DNA from: Eutreptiella sp. 'Long Island Sound 2002'
Lineage: Eukaryota; Euglenozoa; Euglenophyceae; Eutreptiales; Eutreptiaceae
DNA: 64,000 nucleotides
Direction: 5' to 3'
Assembly (NCBI GenBank): GCA_964036045.1
Contig: OZ038397.1
Location: 25,135,342 to 25,199,341 of the forward strand
This document shows, one piece after another, positions 39,701-51,900 of the stretch. Position 1 is the stretch's first letter, and every line of letters starts with the position of its first letter. A program made the position numbers and the translations under genes. The notes beneath the pieces are model-generated. The model was given only the letters and a program-made list of their open reading frames with translations, ran no database searches and had not been told where the DNA came from.

Positions 39701-42700
39701 ACTGCTTCCACCAATAATGGCCTAGTGAATGGGCTAGTACACACAACCTGCTTATGCAGTTTTTCAACCCGGGCAGCTCAAAAATCGAAGTTTTCGAAAC
39801 TTGTTTGTTTGATATTCTGATCATCTAAAATGACCATCCAAGCTATGTAAAGCATGTTTTAGGCTGTATTTGCGTGTTTTCCGCCCTATTTGGGTATTGG
39901 GTGGGGGGGGGGGGGGGGCTCCCAAAGGAATGGTACACAACCTGCTTATGCAGTTTTTCACCTTGGACAGCTCAAAAATCGAAGTTTTCGAAACTTATTT
40001 TTTTGATATTCTGATCACACAAAATGACCATCCAAGGTATGTAAAGCATGTTTTAGGCCGTATTTGGGTGTTTTGTCCCCTATTTGGGTATTAGGTCCAG
40101 GGGGGAGGGGTGGGGGGGGGGCTCCCAAGGGATTGGTACACAACCTGCTTATGCAGTTTTTCAGCTTGGACAGCTCAAAAATCGAAGTTTTCGAAACTTA
40201 TTTTGTTGATATTCTGATCACACAAAATGACCATCCAAGCTATGTAAACCATGTTTTAGGCTGTATTTGCGTGTTTTCCGCCCTATTTCACCATTTTTGG
40301 GTACTAGGTCGCGGGGGGCCGGGGGGGTTTCCTAAGGGATTGGTACACATCACGCTTATTCAATTTGTTACCCTGGGCAAATGTTAATTGCAAACGTCAG
40401 CCCGCGGACACACAAGGCAGGCCCTCAATGGGGACCTCGAGAAGGCATGGGTTACGTTACGGGGTGTCAACCTTGGGGCCAGGGTCAGATAGCCAATATA
40501 CCCACATGTTGGCCATTTCTGATTTTGTCCCCGTGCTAAGCATTGGGAGCCATGGATTTCTCCTCACTGGCGGGTGACACTTGTTCAATGCAATCGTCAC
40601 CCTGGCAAATGTTAACTGCAAACGTCAGCCCGCGGATAAGGGGCCCCTGGCGCGGGGAGCTGCCACCCACATTGAGCATTGTGTCCGATCCATCTACTCC
40701 TCAAGCGGAGCCGCTAGCCTTGCTACGCTAGTGGTGCCCCACTCAGCAATGAGTGTGGGCGCAGCGTGGAACCGCGTGGCCACCAACGTTTGGTGGCCCG
40801 TTGTGGAAACCCGGGAGTGGAATTGCGGTACACAATGTGCAATGTGGGGTGTTCTTTTTGTTTGTTTGTTTGTTTTACAACCCTATATTGGTCGGTGTTG
40901 TTGCGCAACACACAAGGCAGGCCCTCAATGGGGACCTCGAGAAGGCATGGGTTACGTTACGGGGTGTCAACCTTGGGGCCAGGGTCAGATAGCCAATATA
41001 CCCACATGTTGGCCATTTCTGATTTTGTCCCCGTGCTAAGCATTGGGAGCCATGGATTTCTCCTCACGGGGATGTTGTGACAGTATATGCCTACTAGGAT
41101 ACGAAAGGACGTTTTTTGCAGTCTCTAGCCTTGCCTGGGGCCGTCCACAACCCGTGCCAAAGACGCGAAATGACTGCTTCCACCAATAATGGCCTAGTGA
41201 ATGGGCCAGTACACAACCTGCTTATGCAGTTTTTCAACCCGGGCAGCTCAAAAATCGAAGTTTTCGAAACTTGTTTGTTTGATATTCTGATCATCTAAAA
41301 TGACCATCCAAGCTATGTAAAGCATGTTTTAGGCTGTATTTGCATGTTTTCCGCCCTATTTGGGTATTGGGTGGGGGGGGGGGGGGGCTCCCAAAGGAAT
41401 GGTACACAACCTGCTTATGCAGTTTTTCACCTTGGACAGCTCAAAAATCGAAGTTTTCGAAACTTATTTTTTTGATATTCTGATCACACAAAATGACCAT
41501 CCAAGCTATGTAAAGCATGTTTTAGGCCGTATTTGGGTGTTTTGTCCCCTATTTGGGTATTAGGTCCAGGGGGGAGGGGTGGGGGGGGGGCTCCCAAGGG
41601 ATTGGTACACAACCTGCTTATGCAGTTTTTCAGCTTGGACAGCTCAAAAATCGAAGTTTTCGAAACTTATTAGGAGGTTGTTAGATCAAAGCCAGGCAGG
41701 CGTATATATGGGGAAAACGCCACATACCCCCCCATTTTGGCCATTTTGGGGCTATTCGCGTACCCTACCCCAAGGGGTTGAATTGTTAGTTTAACCCCTT
41801 GTAAAATCATTATTTTGTCCAATAATCGCATCCCCCAATGAGTTTTTGGTCCGGACCCCCCCAGACCCCCCCCACTTGAAACCCACTTTTTTCAGGTTTT
41901 GAGGGAGGGGGGGGGTGGGGGGGGTGGGGGGGGGGTCAAAAAATGACCCCCCCTTTTTTTGGGTCGAAAATCATGAATCTTTTGGTTTTTTTCGATTTTG
42001 AGCCGAAAAAGTTTTTCCGGGTCCCGACTCTATGGGGTTTGTATGGGGCGGAGTGGGACGAGCGCTTATGCAGTTTATGCACTTTTAAGCCATTTTTGCT
42101 ATGTTCGTCGACCTCGGTGACCCCGTGGTACCTACTCTGAGGGGTGCAAGTGGGGATGTTGTGACAGTATATGCCTACTAGGATACGAAAGGACGTTTTT
42201 TGCAGTCTCTAGCCTTGCGTGGGGCCGTCCACAACCCGTGCCAAAGACGCGAAATGACTGCTTCCACCAATAATGGCCTAGTGAATGGGCCAGTACACAC
42301 AACCTGCTTATGCAGTTTTTCAACCTGGGCAGCTCAAAAATCGAAGTTTTCGAAACTTGTTTGTTTGATATTCTGATCATCTAAAATGACCATCCAAGCT
42401 ATGTAAAGCATGTTTTAGGCTGTATTTGCGTGTTTTCCGCCCTATTTGGGTATTGGGTGGGGGGGGGGGGGCTCCCAAAGGAATGGTACACAACCTGCTT
42501 ATGCAGTTTTTCACCTTGGACAGCTCAAAAATCGAAGTTTTCGAAACTTATTTTTTTGATATTCTGATCACACAAAATGACCATCCAAGGTATGTAAAGC
42601 ATGTTTTAGGCCGTATTTGGGTGTTTTGTCCCCTATTTGGGTATTAGGTCCAGGGGGGAGGGGTGGGGGGGGGCTCCCAAGGGATTGGTACACAACCTGC

Positions 42701-44045
42701 TTATGCAGTTTTTCAGCTTGGACAGCTCAAAAATCGAAGTTTTCGAAACTTATTTTGTTGATATTCTGATCACACAAAATGACCATCCAAGCTATGTAAA
42801 GCATGTTTTAGGCTGTATTTGCGTGTTTTCCGCCCTATTTCACCATTTTTGGGTACTAGGTCGCGGGGGGCCGGGGGGGGTTTCCTAAGGGATTGGTACA
42901 CATCACGCTTCTTCAATTTGTTACCCTGGGCAAATGTTAATTGCAAACGTCAGCCCGCGGACACACAAGGCAGGCCCTCAATGGGGACCTCGAGAAGGCA
43001 TGGGTTACGTTACGGGGTGTCAACCTTGGGGCCAGGGTCAGATAGCCAATATACCCACATGTTGGCCATTTCTGATTTTGTCCCCGTGCTAAGCATTGGG
43101 AGCCATGGATTTCTCCTCACTGGCGGGTGACACTTGTTCAATGCAATCGTCACCCTGGCAAATGTTAACTGCAAACGTCAGCCCGCGGATAAGGGGCCCC
43201 TGGCGCGGGGAGCTGCCACCCACATTGAGCATTGTGTCCGATCCATCTACTCCTCAAGCGGAGCCGCTAGCCTTGCTACGCTAGTGGTGCCCCACTCAGC
43301 AATGAGTGTGGGCGCAGCGTGGAACCGCGTGGCCACCAACGTTTGGTGGCCCGTTGTGGAAACCCGGGAGTGGAATTGCGGTACACAATGTGCAATGTGG
43401 GGTGTTCTTTTTGTTTGTTTGTTTGTTTTACAACCCTATATTGGTCGGTGTTGTTGCGCAACACACAAGGCAGGCCCTCAATGGGGACCTCGAGAAGGCA
43501 TGGGTTACGTTACGGGGTGTCAACCTTGGGGCCAGGGTCAGATAGCCAATATACCCACATGTTGGCCATTTCTGATTTTGTCCCCGTGCTAAGCATTGGG
43601 AGCCATGGATTTCTCCTCACGGGGATGTTGTGACAGTATATGCCTACTAGGATACGAAAGGACGTTTTTTGCAGTCTCTAGCCTTGCCTGGGGCCGTCCA
43701 CAACCCGTGCCAAAGACGCGAAATGACTGCTTCCACCAATAATGGCCTAGTGAATGGGCCAGTACACAACCTGCTTATGCAGTTTTTCAACCTGGGCAGC
43801 TCAAAAATCGAAGTTTTCGAAACTTGTTTGTTTGATATTCTGATCATCTAAAATGACCATCCAAGCTATGTAAAGCATGTTTTAGGCTGTATTTGCATGT
43901 TTTCCGCCCTATTTGGGTATTGGGTCGGGGGGGGGGGGGGGCTCCCAAAGGAATGGTACACAACCTGCTTATGCAGTTTTTCACCTTGGACAGCTCAAAA
44001 ATCGAAGTTTTCGAAACTTATTTTTTTGATATTCTGATCACACAC
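36755..44045. repeat. Poly-G satellite, second part, with higher-order units
   Basis: More than 30 poly-G monomers, variously truncated, and hairpin blocks. 38498-41067 and 41068-43620 are two copies of a 2.55-kb composite unit, each made of a 1.09-kb and a 1.47-kb half that start with GGGGATGTTGTGACAG. Open frames inside repeat exactly with the satellite and are not taken as genes. Confidence 0.92.
38498..43620. repeat. 2.55-kb segmental tandem duplication
   Basis: GGGGATGTTGTGACAGTATA starts at about 38498, 39597, 41068, 42153 and 43620. Corresponding bases in the two copies are 2553 apart (for example 40543 and 43096). Each copy contains a non-satellite insert of about 0.7 kb (about 40340-41065 and 42890-43618) that is itself flanked by a direct repeat of about 160 bp starting ACACACAAGGCAGGCCCTCA. 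Confidence 0.9.
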
Positions 44046-44085
44046 TTGACAAACATGAGAAAGGCAAGGGGCAAGGTGTACACCC

Positions 44086-44637
44086 GTGCAGGGTTCCTCA
44101 CAGAAAGGTCTCAACGAAAAGCAAACAACCAACATTCCACCACACACCATCGTTAGTGATGATGAGGATTATGCATTACCCCCAAGGAAAAAAAGACATG
44201 CTATTCACCAAGATGAGTCGACTGGTCATCAACCCAAACTTGTCACCAATGACGATGAAGAGCATGGATTACATACAAAGCGAGTTAAGAAGAACCACGA
44301 CAAAAAACGGCCCCATGACGATCTACAACCTAAACCTCCCCATAAGCGCAAACCACAAAAAAACCAAGACACCACATCATCATCCAACATGACCAAAGTA
44401 CAATGCCTACTTGATCTCCCCATTGCTTCATATCCAGCAATGTATGAATATTTGGACAAGAACAATTTTGAGGTTGGCATGCAATTGCTTGGGGCTACAA
44501 ACAAAGCTAACATCCGCAAGCAATATCTTCACCTATCTGTAAAGCTTCACCCGGACAAAGATCAAAGCAACGTTCATGCCACTGAACGATTTGCTTTACT
44601 CCTTAGAACATATGAGACGTTGCAAAAAATGCTGTAA
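44086..44637 (+). CDS. J-domain (DnaJ-like) protein embedded in satellite DNA
   Basis: About 183 aa to the TAA at 44635-44637. Residues 1-100 are charged with several basic clusters (PRKKRH, TKRVKK, KKRPHDD, PHKRKPQ), likely nuclear and disordered. Residues 115-183 form a C-terminal J domain: YEYLDKNNFEVGMQLLG, NIRKQYLHLSVKLHPDKDQ with HPD at 155-157, then RFALLLRTYETLQ. J domains stimulate Hsp70 ATPase. There is no in-frame ATG before residue 102. An ATG at 44055 is in another frame, so the 5' end is cut by the satellite junction at about 44045, frameshifted or spliced. Confidence 0.75.
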   Translation: MQGSSQKGLNEKQTTNIPPHTIVSDDEDYALPPRKKRHAIHQDESTGHQPKLVTNDDEEHGLHTKRVKKNHDKKRPHDDLQPKPPHKRKPQKNQDTTSSSNMTKVQCLLDLPIASYPAMYEYLDKNNFEVGMQLLGATNKANIRKQYLHLSVKLHPDKDQSNVHATERFALLLRTYETLQKML

Positions 44638-45540
44638 CGTGACACACTATTAGGCACATCCAAAGTAGTAATGGTGTGCATGCTAGTACTCAACCGCAAT
44701 GTCATGCATTACAAATGTAAAATGTGCGTCACCTGAGGTGACCGGACTCAAGTGGGATCTATGACTTGAGCTTCGCAACCGGTGGCGCCGGTAGCAATAT
44801 GGTCATCGGTTTCGCTTGCCAAAGGCCGAAGGGTGATTCACATTGACATTTTGCTTTTGCAAGTCTACCTTTCAAAACTCTTTTTGCATATCCATCACCA
44901 AAATTATCCTGTAAAGCTAGCAACATTGGCTAGCAAGCGGCGGGCAAATCAAAAGAGCTTGGTGGGTGGGTATGTGTGTGTGTGTTTGTTTGCGTGTCTG
45001 TATGTGGCACTATGGCACTATCGCGCACCACCTCCATCAACAACCAAAACCCGATGCTGTGGGGATTTTGGACAATGTCTAGTCCTGTTAATCGGCTTTT
45101 AACGACCAGCTCCACCATCAACCAAGATTTGGCGCTGTGGGGATTTTGGATCATGTCTAATCCTGGTAGTCGATTTCTTGACCTCCGCAACACGGTCTAC
45201 ATACAAGCAATACCGACGCTTTGGGGATGTTGGATCATGTCACGTCCTGTTAGTCGTGTGCTTGTAATCCACTATACAACAACGCCGCAACCAAATACAC
45301 CCACCAGCTACTTACTTGCCTGCCGCTTCCGGAGATGGGTAGGGCTACTGGCGAGGACACTCCGGGGCTTTCCATATCGAAGCCAAATCAAAAGTCCGGC
45401 CATACGGCCCCCGCAAGTCGGGAACGACGGCAAGGCGGGGCCTCCAGGGTACGTCGGAAAGACCGCCACAGAACCCCTCTGTTTTGCTTTGAGTAATTTA
45501 CCATCATCTTACAACCATAGTTGCAATGGGACCAATTTTT
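44638..45540. other. Non-satellite spacer with a degenerate triple repeat
   Basis: No supported gene. Around 45045-45265 three degenerate units of about 65-75 bp share GCTGTGGGGATTTTGGA, ATGTCTAGTCCTGTTA-like sequence. A (GT)n tract lies at about 44972-44992. Confidence 0.5.
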
Positions 45541-45975
45541 TTGCATGCTCATAATAAAACAAGTCAAAATTTCTATGTGTTTAGGCCATTTGATGATATT
45601 ATGACCACACAATATGACCATCCAAGATATGTAACGCATGTTTTAGCCCATATTTATGTAGTTTATACCCTATTTATACCCTATTTTGGGTGTGTGTTGC
45701 TCGCGGTAGATTCTCTGCGAGGAGGACTTGCCGAAGGCAATAGAATTTTCTGAAACTGATTTTTTTGATACTTTGACCATCCAAAATGATCAAATATCCC
45801 ATGTGAAGCATGTTTTAGCCCCCTTTTATGCGTTTTTCACACTATTTGGGTGTTGGGGCTGGGGTGGCTCCCAAGGGGTCTAGGGCACAACTTGCTTATG
45901 CAGTTTTCCCGCCTCAGCAGCTCAAGAATGGTTGTCCCTCTCCCCTCTTCGAGGTGCCTTGCCGAAGGCAATAGA
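45541..45975. repeat. Poly-G satellite fragments lacking long G runs
   Basis: Two partial monomers with the usual landmarks (GACCATCCAAGATATGTAACG, CTTGCCGAAGGCAATAGAA), here with a short interrupted G stretch (GGGGCTGGGGTGG). They lead into the 199-bp array. Confidence 0.85.
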
Positions 45976-48900
45976 ATTTGTCCGTAGACTAAATCGAAGA
46001 GCATGAAATTCCGGATTCAATGAGCCGAAGTACCGCGCGTTTTGACGCGGCTAGCCCGAGTTATGGCCATTTTGGACGCCCGAAAACGGCCCAAAACGGC
46101 AATAAATTGGATCCTCAGCACAATTTCGTCATACAAGTTCAGCAAATCCTGTTGCTGCCCGGTGGTTACTTTGACGCCTCATCCCTCTTGGGATGCTGTG
46201 ATCTGGCGGTTTGGCATTGCCATTGCCATACAGTCACCACGTGCAGTGTATCACCCATGGCCTTACCCGACTGCTTACCCTGCCTTGTTGTTGTCGAACC
46301 GGGCGGGTATGCGATTTCCCGGGGCCAGGTGCATTTTTGGCCAAATTTGTACGCGGACTAAATCGAAGAGCATGAAATTCCGGAATCGATGAGCCGAAGT
46401 ACCGGGTGTTTTGACGCCGCTAGCCCGAGTTATGGCCATTTTAGACGCCCGACCGGCCACCGCCGTGCGGAGTTTTCAAGCCGAAAACGGCCCAAAACGG
46501 CAATAAATTTCGATTTTCCCGGGGCTACGTGCATTTTTGGCCACATTTGTCCACGGACTAAATCGAAGAGCATGAAATTCCGGATTCAATGAGCCGAAGT
46601 ACCGCGCGTTTTGACGCGGCTAGCCCGAGTTATCGCCATGTTGGACGCCCAACCGGCCACCGCCGGGCGGAGTTTTCAAGCGGAAAACGGCCCAAAACGG
46701 CAATGAATCGTGATTTCCCGGGGCTACGTGCATTTTTGGCCAAATTTGTCCACGGACTAAATCGAAGAGCATGAAATTCGGGATTCCATGAGCCGAAGTA
46801 CCGCGCGTTTTGACGCGGCTAGCCCGAGTTATGGCCATTTTGGACGCCCGACCGGCCACCGCCGGGCGGAGTTTTCAAGCCGAAAACGGCCCAAAACGGC
46901 AATAAATTGCGATTTCCCGGGGGTACCCGCATTTTTGGCCAAATTTGTCCGCACACTAAATCGAAGAGCATGAAATTCCGGATTCGATGAGCCGAAGTAC
47001 CGCGCGTTTTGACGCGGCTAGCCCGAGTTATGGCCATTTTGGACGCTTGACCGGCCACCGCGGGGCAGAGTTTTCAAGCCGAAAACGGCCCAAAACGGCA
47101 ATAAATTGCGATTTCCCGGGGCTACGTGCATTTTTGGCCAAATTTGTCCGCGGACTAAATCGAAGAGCATGAAATTCCGGAATCAATGAGCCGAAGTACC
47201 GCGCGTTTTGACGCGGCTAGCCCGAGCTATGGCCATTTTAGACGCCCGACCGGCCACCGCCGGGCGGAGTTTTCAAGCCGAAAACGGCCCAAAACGGCAA
47301 TAAATTGCGATTTCCCGGGGGTACCCGCATTTTTGGCCAAATTTGTCCGCACACAAAATCGAAGAGCATGAAATTCCGGATTCGATGAGCCGAAGTACCG
47401 CGCGTTTTGACGCGGCTAGCCCGAGTTATGGCCATTTTAGACGCCCGACCGGCCACCGCCGGGCAGAGTTTTCAAGCCGAAAACGGCCCAAAACAGCAAT
47501 AGATTGAGATTTCCCGGGGCTACGTGCATTTTTGGCCAAATATGTCCGCGGACTAAATCGAAGAGCATGAAATTCCGGATTCGATGAGCCGAAGTACCAC
47601 GCGTTTTGACGCCGCTAGCCCGAGTTATGGCCTTTTTAAACGCCCGACCGGCCACCGCCGGGCGGAGTTTTCAAGCCGAAAACGGCCCAAAACGGCAATC
47701 AATCGTGATTTCCCGGGGCTACGTGCATTTTTGGCCAAATTTGTCCGCGGACTAAATCGAAGAGCATGAAATTCCGAATTCGATGAGCCGAAGTACCGCG
47801 CGTTTTGACGCGGCTAGCCCGAGTTATGGCCATTTTGGACGCCCGACCGGCCACCACCGGTCAGAGTTTTCAAGCCGAAAACGGCCCAAAACGGCAATCA
47901 ATCGTGATTTCCCGGGGCCAGGTGCATTTTTGGCCAAATTTGTCCGTGGACTAAATCGAAGAGCATGAAATTCCGGATTCAATGAGCCGAAGTACCGGGC
48001 GTTTTGACGCGGCTAGCCCGAGTTATGGCCATTTTGTACGCCCGACCGGCCACCGCCGTGCGGCGTTTTCAAGCCGAAAACGGCCCAAAGCGGCAATAAA
48101 TTGCGATTTCCCGGTGCATTTTTGGCAAAATTTGTCTGCGGACTAAATCGAAGACCATGAAATTCCGGATTCGATGAGCCGAAGTACCGCGCGTTTTTAC
48201 GCGGCTAGCCCGAGTTATCGCCATTTTAGACGCCCCGACCGGCCACCAGCGGGCAGAGTTTTCAAGCCGAAAACGGCCCGACACGGCATTAAATTGCGAT
48301 TTCCCGGGGCTACGTGCATTTTTGGCCAAATTTGTCTGCGGACTAAATCGAAGACCATGAAATTCCGGATTCGATGAGCCGAAGTACCGCGCGTTTTTAC
48401 GCGGCTAGCCCGACTTATCGCCATTTTAGACGCCCCGACCGGCCACCGCCGGGCAGAGTTTTCAACCCGAAAACGGCCCGACACGGCATTAAATTGCGAT
48501 TTCCCGGGGCTACGTGCATTTTTGGCAAAATTTGTCTGCGGACTAAATCGAAGAGCATGAAATTCCGGATTCGATGAGCCGAAGTACCGGGCGTTTTGAC
48601 GCGGCTAGCCCGAGTTATGGCCATTTTGTACGCCCGACCGGCCACCGCCGTGCGGCGCTTTCAAGCCGAAAACGGCCCAAAACGGCAATAAATTGCGATT
48701 TCCCGGGGCTACGTGCATTTTTGGCAAAATTTGTCTGCGGACTAAATCGAAGACCACGAAATTCCGGATGCGATGAGCCGAAGTACCGCGCGTTTTTACG
48801 CGGCTAGCCCGAGTTATGGCCATTTTAGACGCCCGACCGGCCAACGCCGGGCAGAGTTTTCAAGCCGAAAACGGCCCAAAACAGCAATAGATTGAGATTT

Positions 48901-51900
48901 CCCGGGGCTACGTGCATTTTTGGCCAAATTTGTCCGCGGACTAAATCGAAGAGCATGAAATTCCGGATTCGATGAGCCGAAGTACCACGCGTTTTTACGC
49001 CGCTAGCCCGAGTTATGGCCTTTTTAGACGCCCGACCGGCCACCGCCGGGCGGAGTTTTCAAGCCGAAAACGGCCCAAAACGGCAATCAATCGTGATTTC
49101 CCGGGGCTACGTGCATTTTTGGCCAAATTTGTTCGCGGACTAAATCGAAGAGCATGAACTTCCGAATTCGATGAGCCGAAGTACCGCGCGTTTTGACGCG
49201 GCTAGCCCGAGTTATGGCCATTTTGGACGCCCGACCGGCCACCGCCGGTCAGAGTTTTCAAGCCGAAAACGGCCCAAAACGGCAATCAATCGTGATTTCC
49301 CGGGGCCAGGTGCATTTTTGGCCAAATTTGTCCGTGGACTAAATCGAAGAGCATGAAATTCCGGATTCAATGAGCCGAAGTACCGGGCGTTTTGACGCGG
49401 CTAGCCCGAGTTATGGCCATTTTGTACGCCCGACCGGCCACCGCCGTGCGGCGTTTTCAAGCCGAAAACGGCCCAAAGCGGCAATAAATTGCGATTTCCC
49501 GGGGCTACGTGCATTTTTGGCAAAATTTGTCTGCTGACTAAATCGAAGACCATGAAATTCCGGATTCGATGAGCCGAAGTACCGCGCGTTTTTACGCGGC
49601 TAGCCCGAGTTATCGCCATTTTAGACGCCCCGACCGGCCACCACCGGGCAGAGTTTTCAAGCCGAAAACGGCCCGACACGGCATTAAATTGCGATTTCCC
49701 GGGGCTACGTGCATTTTTGGCCAAATTTGTCTGCGGACTAAATCGAAGACCATGAAATTCCGGATTCGATGAGCCGAAGTACCGGGCGTTTTGACGCGGC
49801 TAGCCCGAGTTATGGCCATTTTGTACGCCCGACCGGCCACCGCCGTGCGGCGCTTTCAAGCCGAAAACGGCCCAAAACGGCAATAAATTGCGATTTCCCG
49901 GGGCTACGTGCATTTTTGGCAAAATTTGTCTGCGGACTAAATCGAAGACCACGAAATTCCGGATGCGATGAGCCGAAGTACCGCGCGTTTTTACGCGGCT
50001 AGCCCGAGTTATGGCCATTTTAGACGCCCGACCGGCCACCGCCGGGCAGAGTTTTCAAGCCGAAAACGGCCCAAAACAGCAATAGATTGAGATTTCCCGG
50101 GGCTACGTGCATTTTTGGCCAAATTTGTCCACGGACTAAATCGAAGAGCATGAAATTCCGGATTCGATGAGCCGAAGTACCACGCGTTTTGACGCCGCTA
50201 GCCCGAGTTATGGCCATTTTAGACGCCCGACCGGCCACCGCCGGGCGGAGTTTTCAAGCCGAAAACGGCCCAAAACGGCAATCAATCGTGATTTCCCGGG
50301 GCCAGGTGCATTTTTGGCCAAATTTGTCCGTGGACTAAATCGAAGAGCATGAAATTCCGGATTCGATGAGCCGAAGTACCGGGCGTTTTGACGCGGCTAG
50401 CCCGAGTTATGGCCATTTTGTACGCCCGACCGGCCACCGCCGTGCGGCGTTTTCAAGCCGAAAACGGCCCAAAACGGCAATAAATTGCGATTTCCCGGGG
50501 CTACGTGCATTTTTGGCAAAATTTGTCTGCGGACTAAATCGAAGACCATGAAATCCCGGATTCGATGAGCCGAAGTACCGCGCGTTTTTACGCGGCTAGC
50601 CCGAGTTATCGCCATTTTAGACGCCCCGACCGGCCACCACCGGGCAGAGTTTTCAACCCGAAAACGGCCCGACACGGCATTAAATTGCGATTTCCCGGGG
50701 CTACGTGCATTTTTGGCAAAATTTGTCTGCGGACTAAATCGAAGACCATGAAATTCCGGATTCGATGAGCCGAAGTACCGCGTGTTTTTACGCGGCTAGC
50801 CCGAGTTATCGCCATTTTAGACGCCCCGACCGGCCACCACCGGGCAGAGTTTTCAACCCGAAAACGGCCCAAAACGGCATTAAATTGCGATTTCCCGGGG
50901 CTACGTGCATTTTTGGCAAAATTTGTCGGCGGACTAAATCGAAGAGCATGAAAATCCGGACTCGATGAGCCGAAGCACCGGGCTTTTTGACGCGGCTAGC
51001 CCGAGTTATGGCCATTTTGGACGCCTGACCGGCCACCGCCGTGCGGCGTTTTCAAGCCGAAAACGGCCCAAAACGGCAATAAATTGCGATTTCCCGGGGC
51101 TACGTGCATTTTTGGCAAAATTTGTCTGCGGACTAAATCGAAGAGCATGAAATTCCGGATTTGATGAGCCGAAGTACCGCGCGTTTTTACGCGGCTAGCC
51201 CGAGTTATCGCCATTTTAGACGCCCCGACCGGCCACCACCGGGCAGAGTTTTCAACCCGAAAACGGCCCGACACGGCATTAAATTGCGATTTCCCGGGGC
51301 TACGTGCATTTTTGGCAAAATTTGGCTGCGGACTAAATCGAAGACCGTGAAATTCCGGATTCGATGAGCCGAAGTACCGCGTGTTTTTACGCGGCTAGCC
51401 CGAGTTATCGCCATTTTAGACGCCCCGACCGGCCACCACCGGGCAGAGTTTTCAACCCGAAAACGGCCCGACACGGCATTAAATTGCGATTTCCCGGGGC
51501 TACGTGCATTTTTGGCAAAATTTGTCTGCGGACTAAATCGAAGACCATGAAATTCCGGATTCGATGAGCCGAAGTACCGCGCGTTTTTACGCGGCTAGCC
51601 CGAGTTATCGCCATTTTAGACGCCCCGACCGGCCACCACCGGGCAGAGTTTTCAAGCCGAAAACGGCCCGACACGGCATTAAATTGAGATTTTCCGGGGC
51701 TACGTGCATTTTTGGCAAAATTTGTCGGCGGACTAAATCGAAGAGCATGAAAATCCGGATTCGATGAGCCGAAGTACCGCCGTTTTGACGTGGCTAGCCC
51801 TAGTTATGGCCATTTTAGACGCCCGACCGGCCACCGCCGTGCGGCGTTTTCAAGCCGAAAACGGCCCAAAACGGCAATAAATTGCGATTTCCCGGGGCTA

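Noticed and set aside
40581-41039. 152-codon frame in the 2.55-kb unit, repeated at 43134-43592
   Set aside because: Identical copies from segmental duplication give no evidence of selection, and no domain was recognised.
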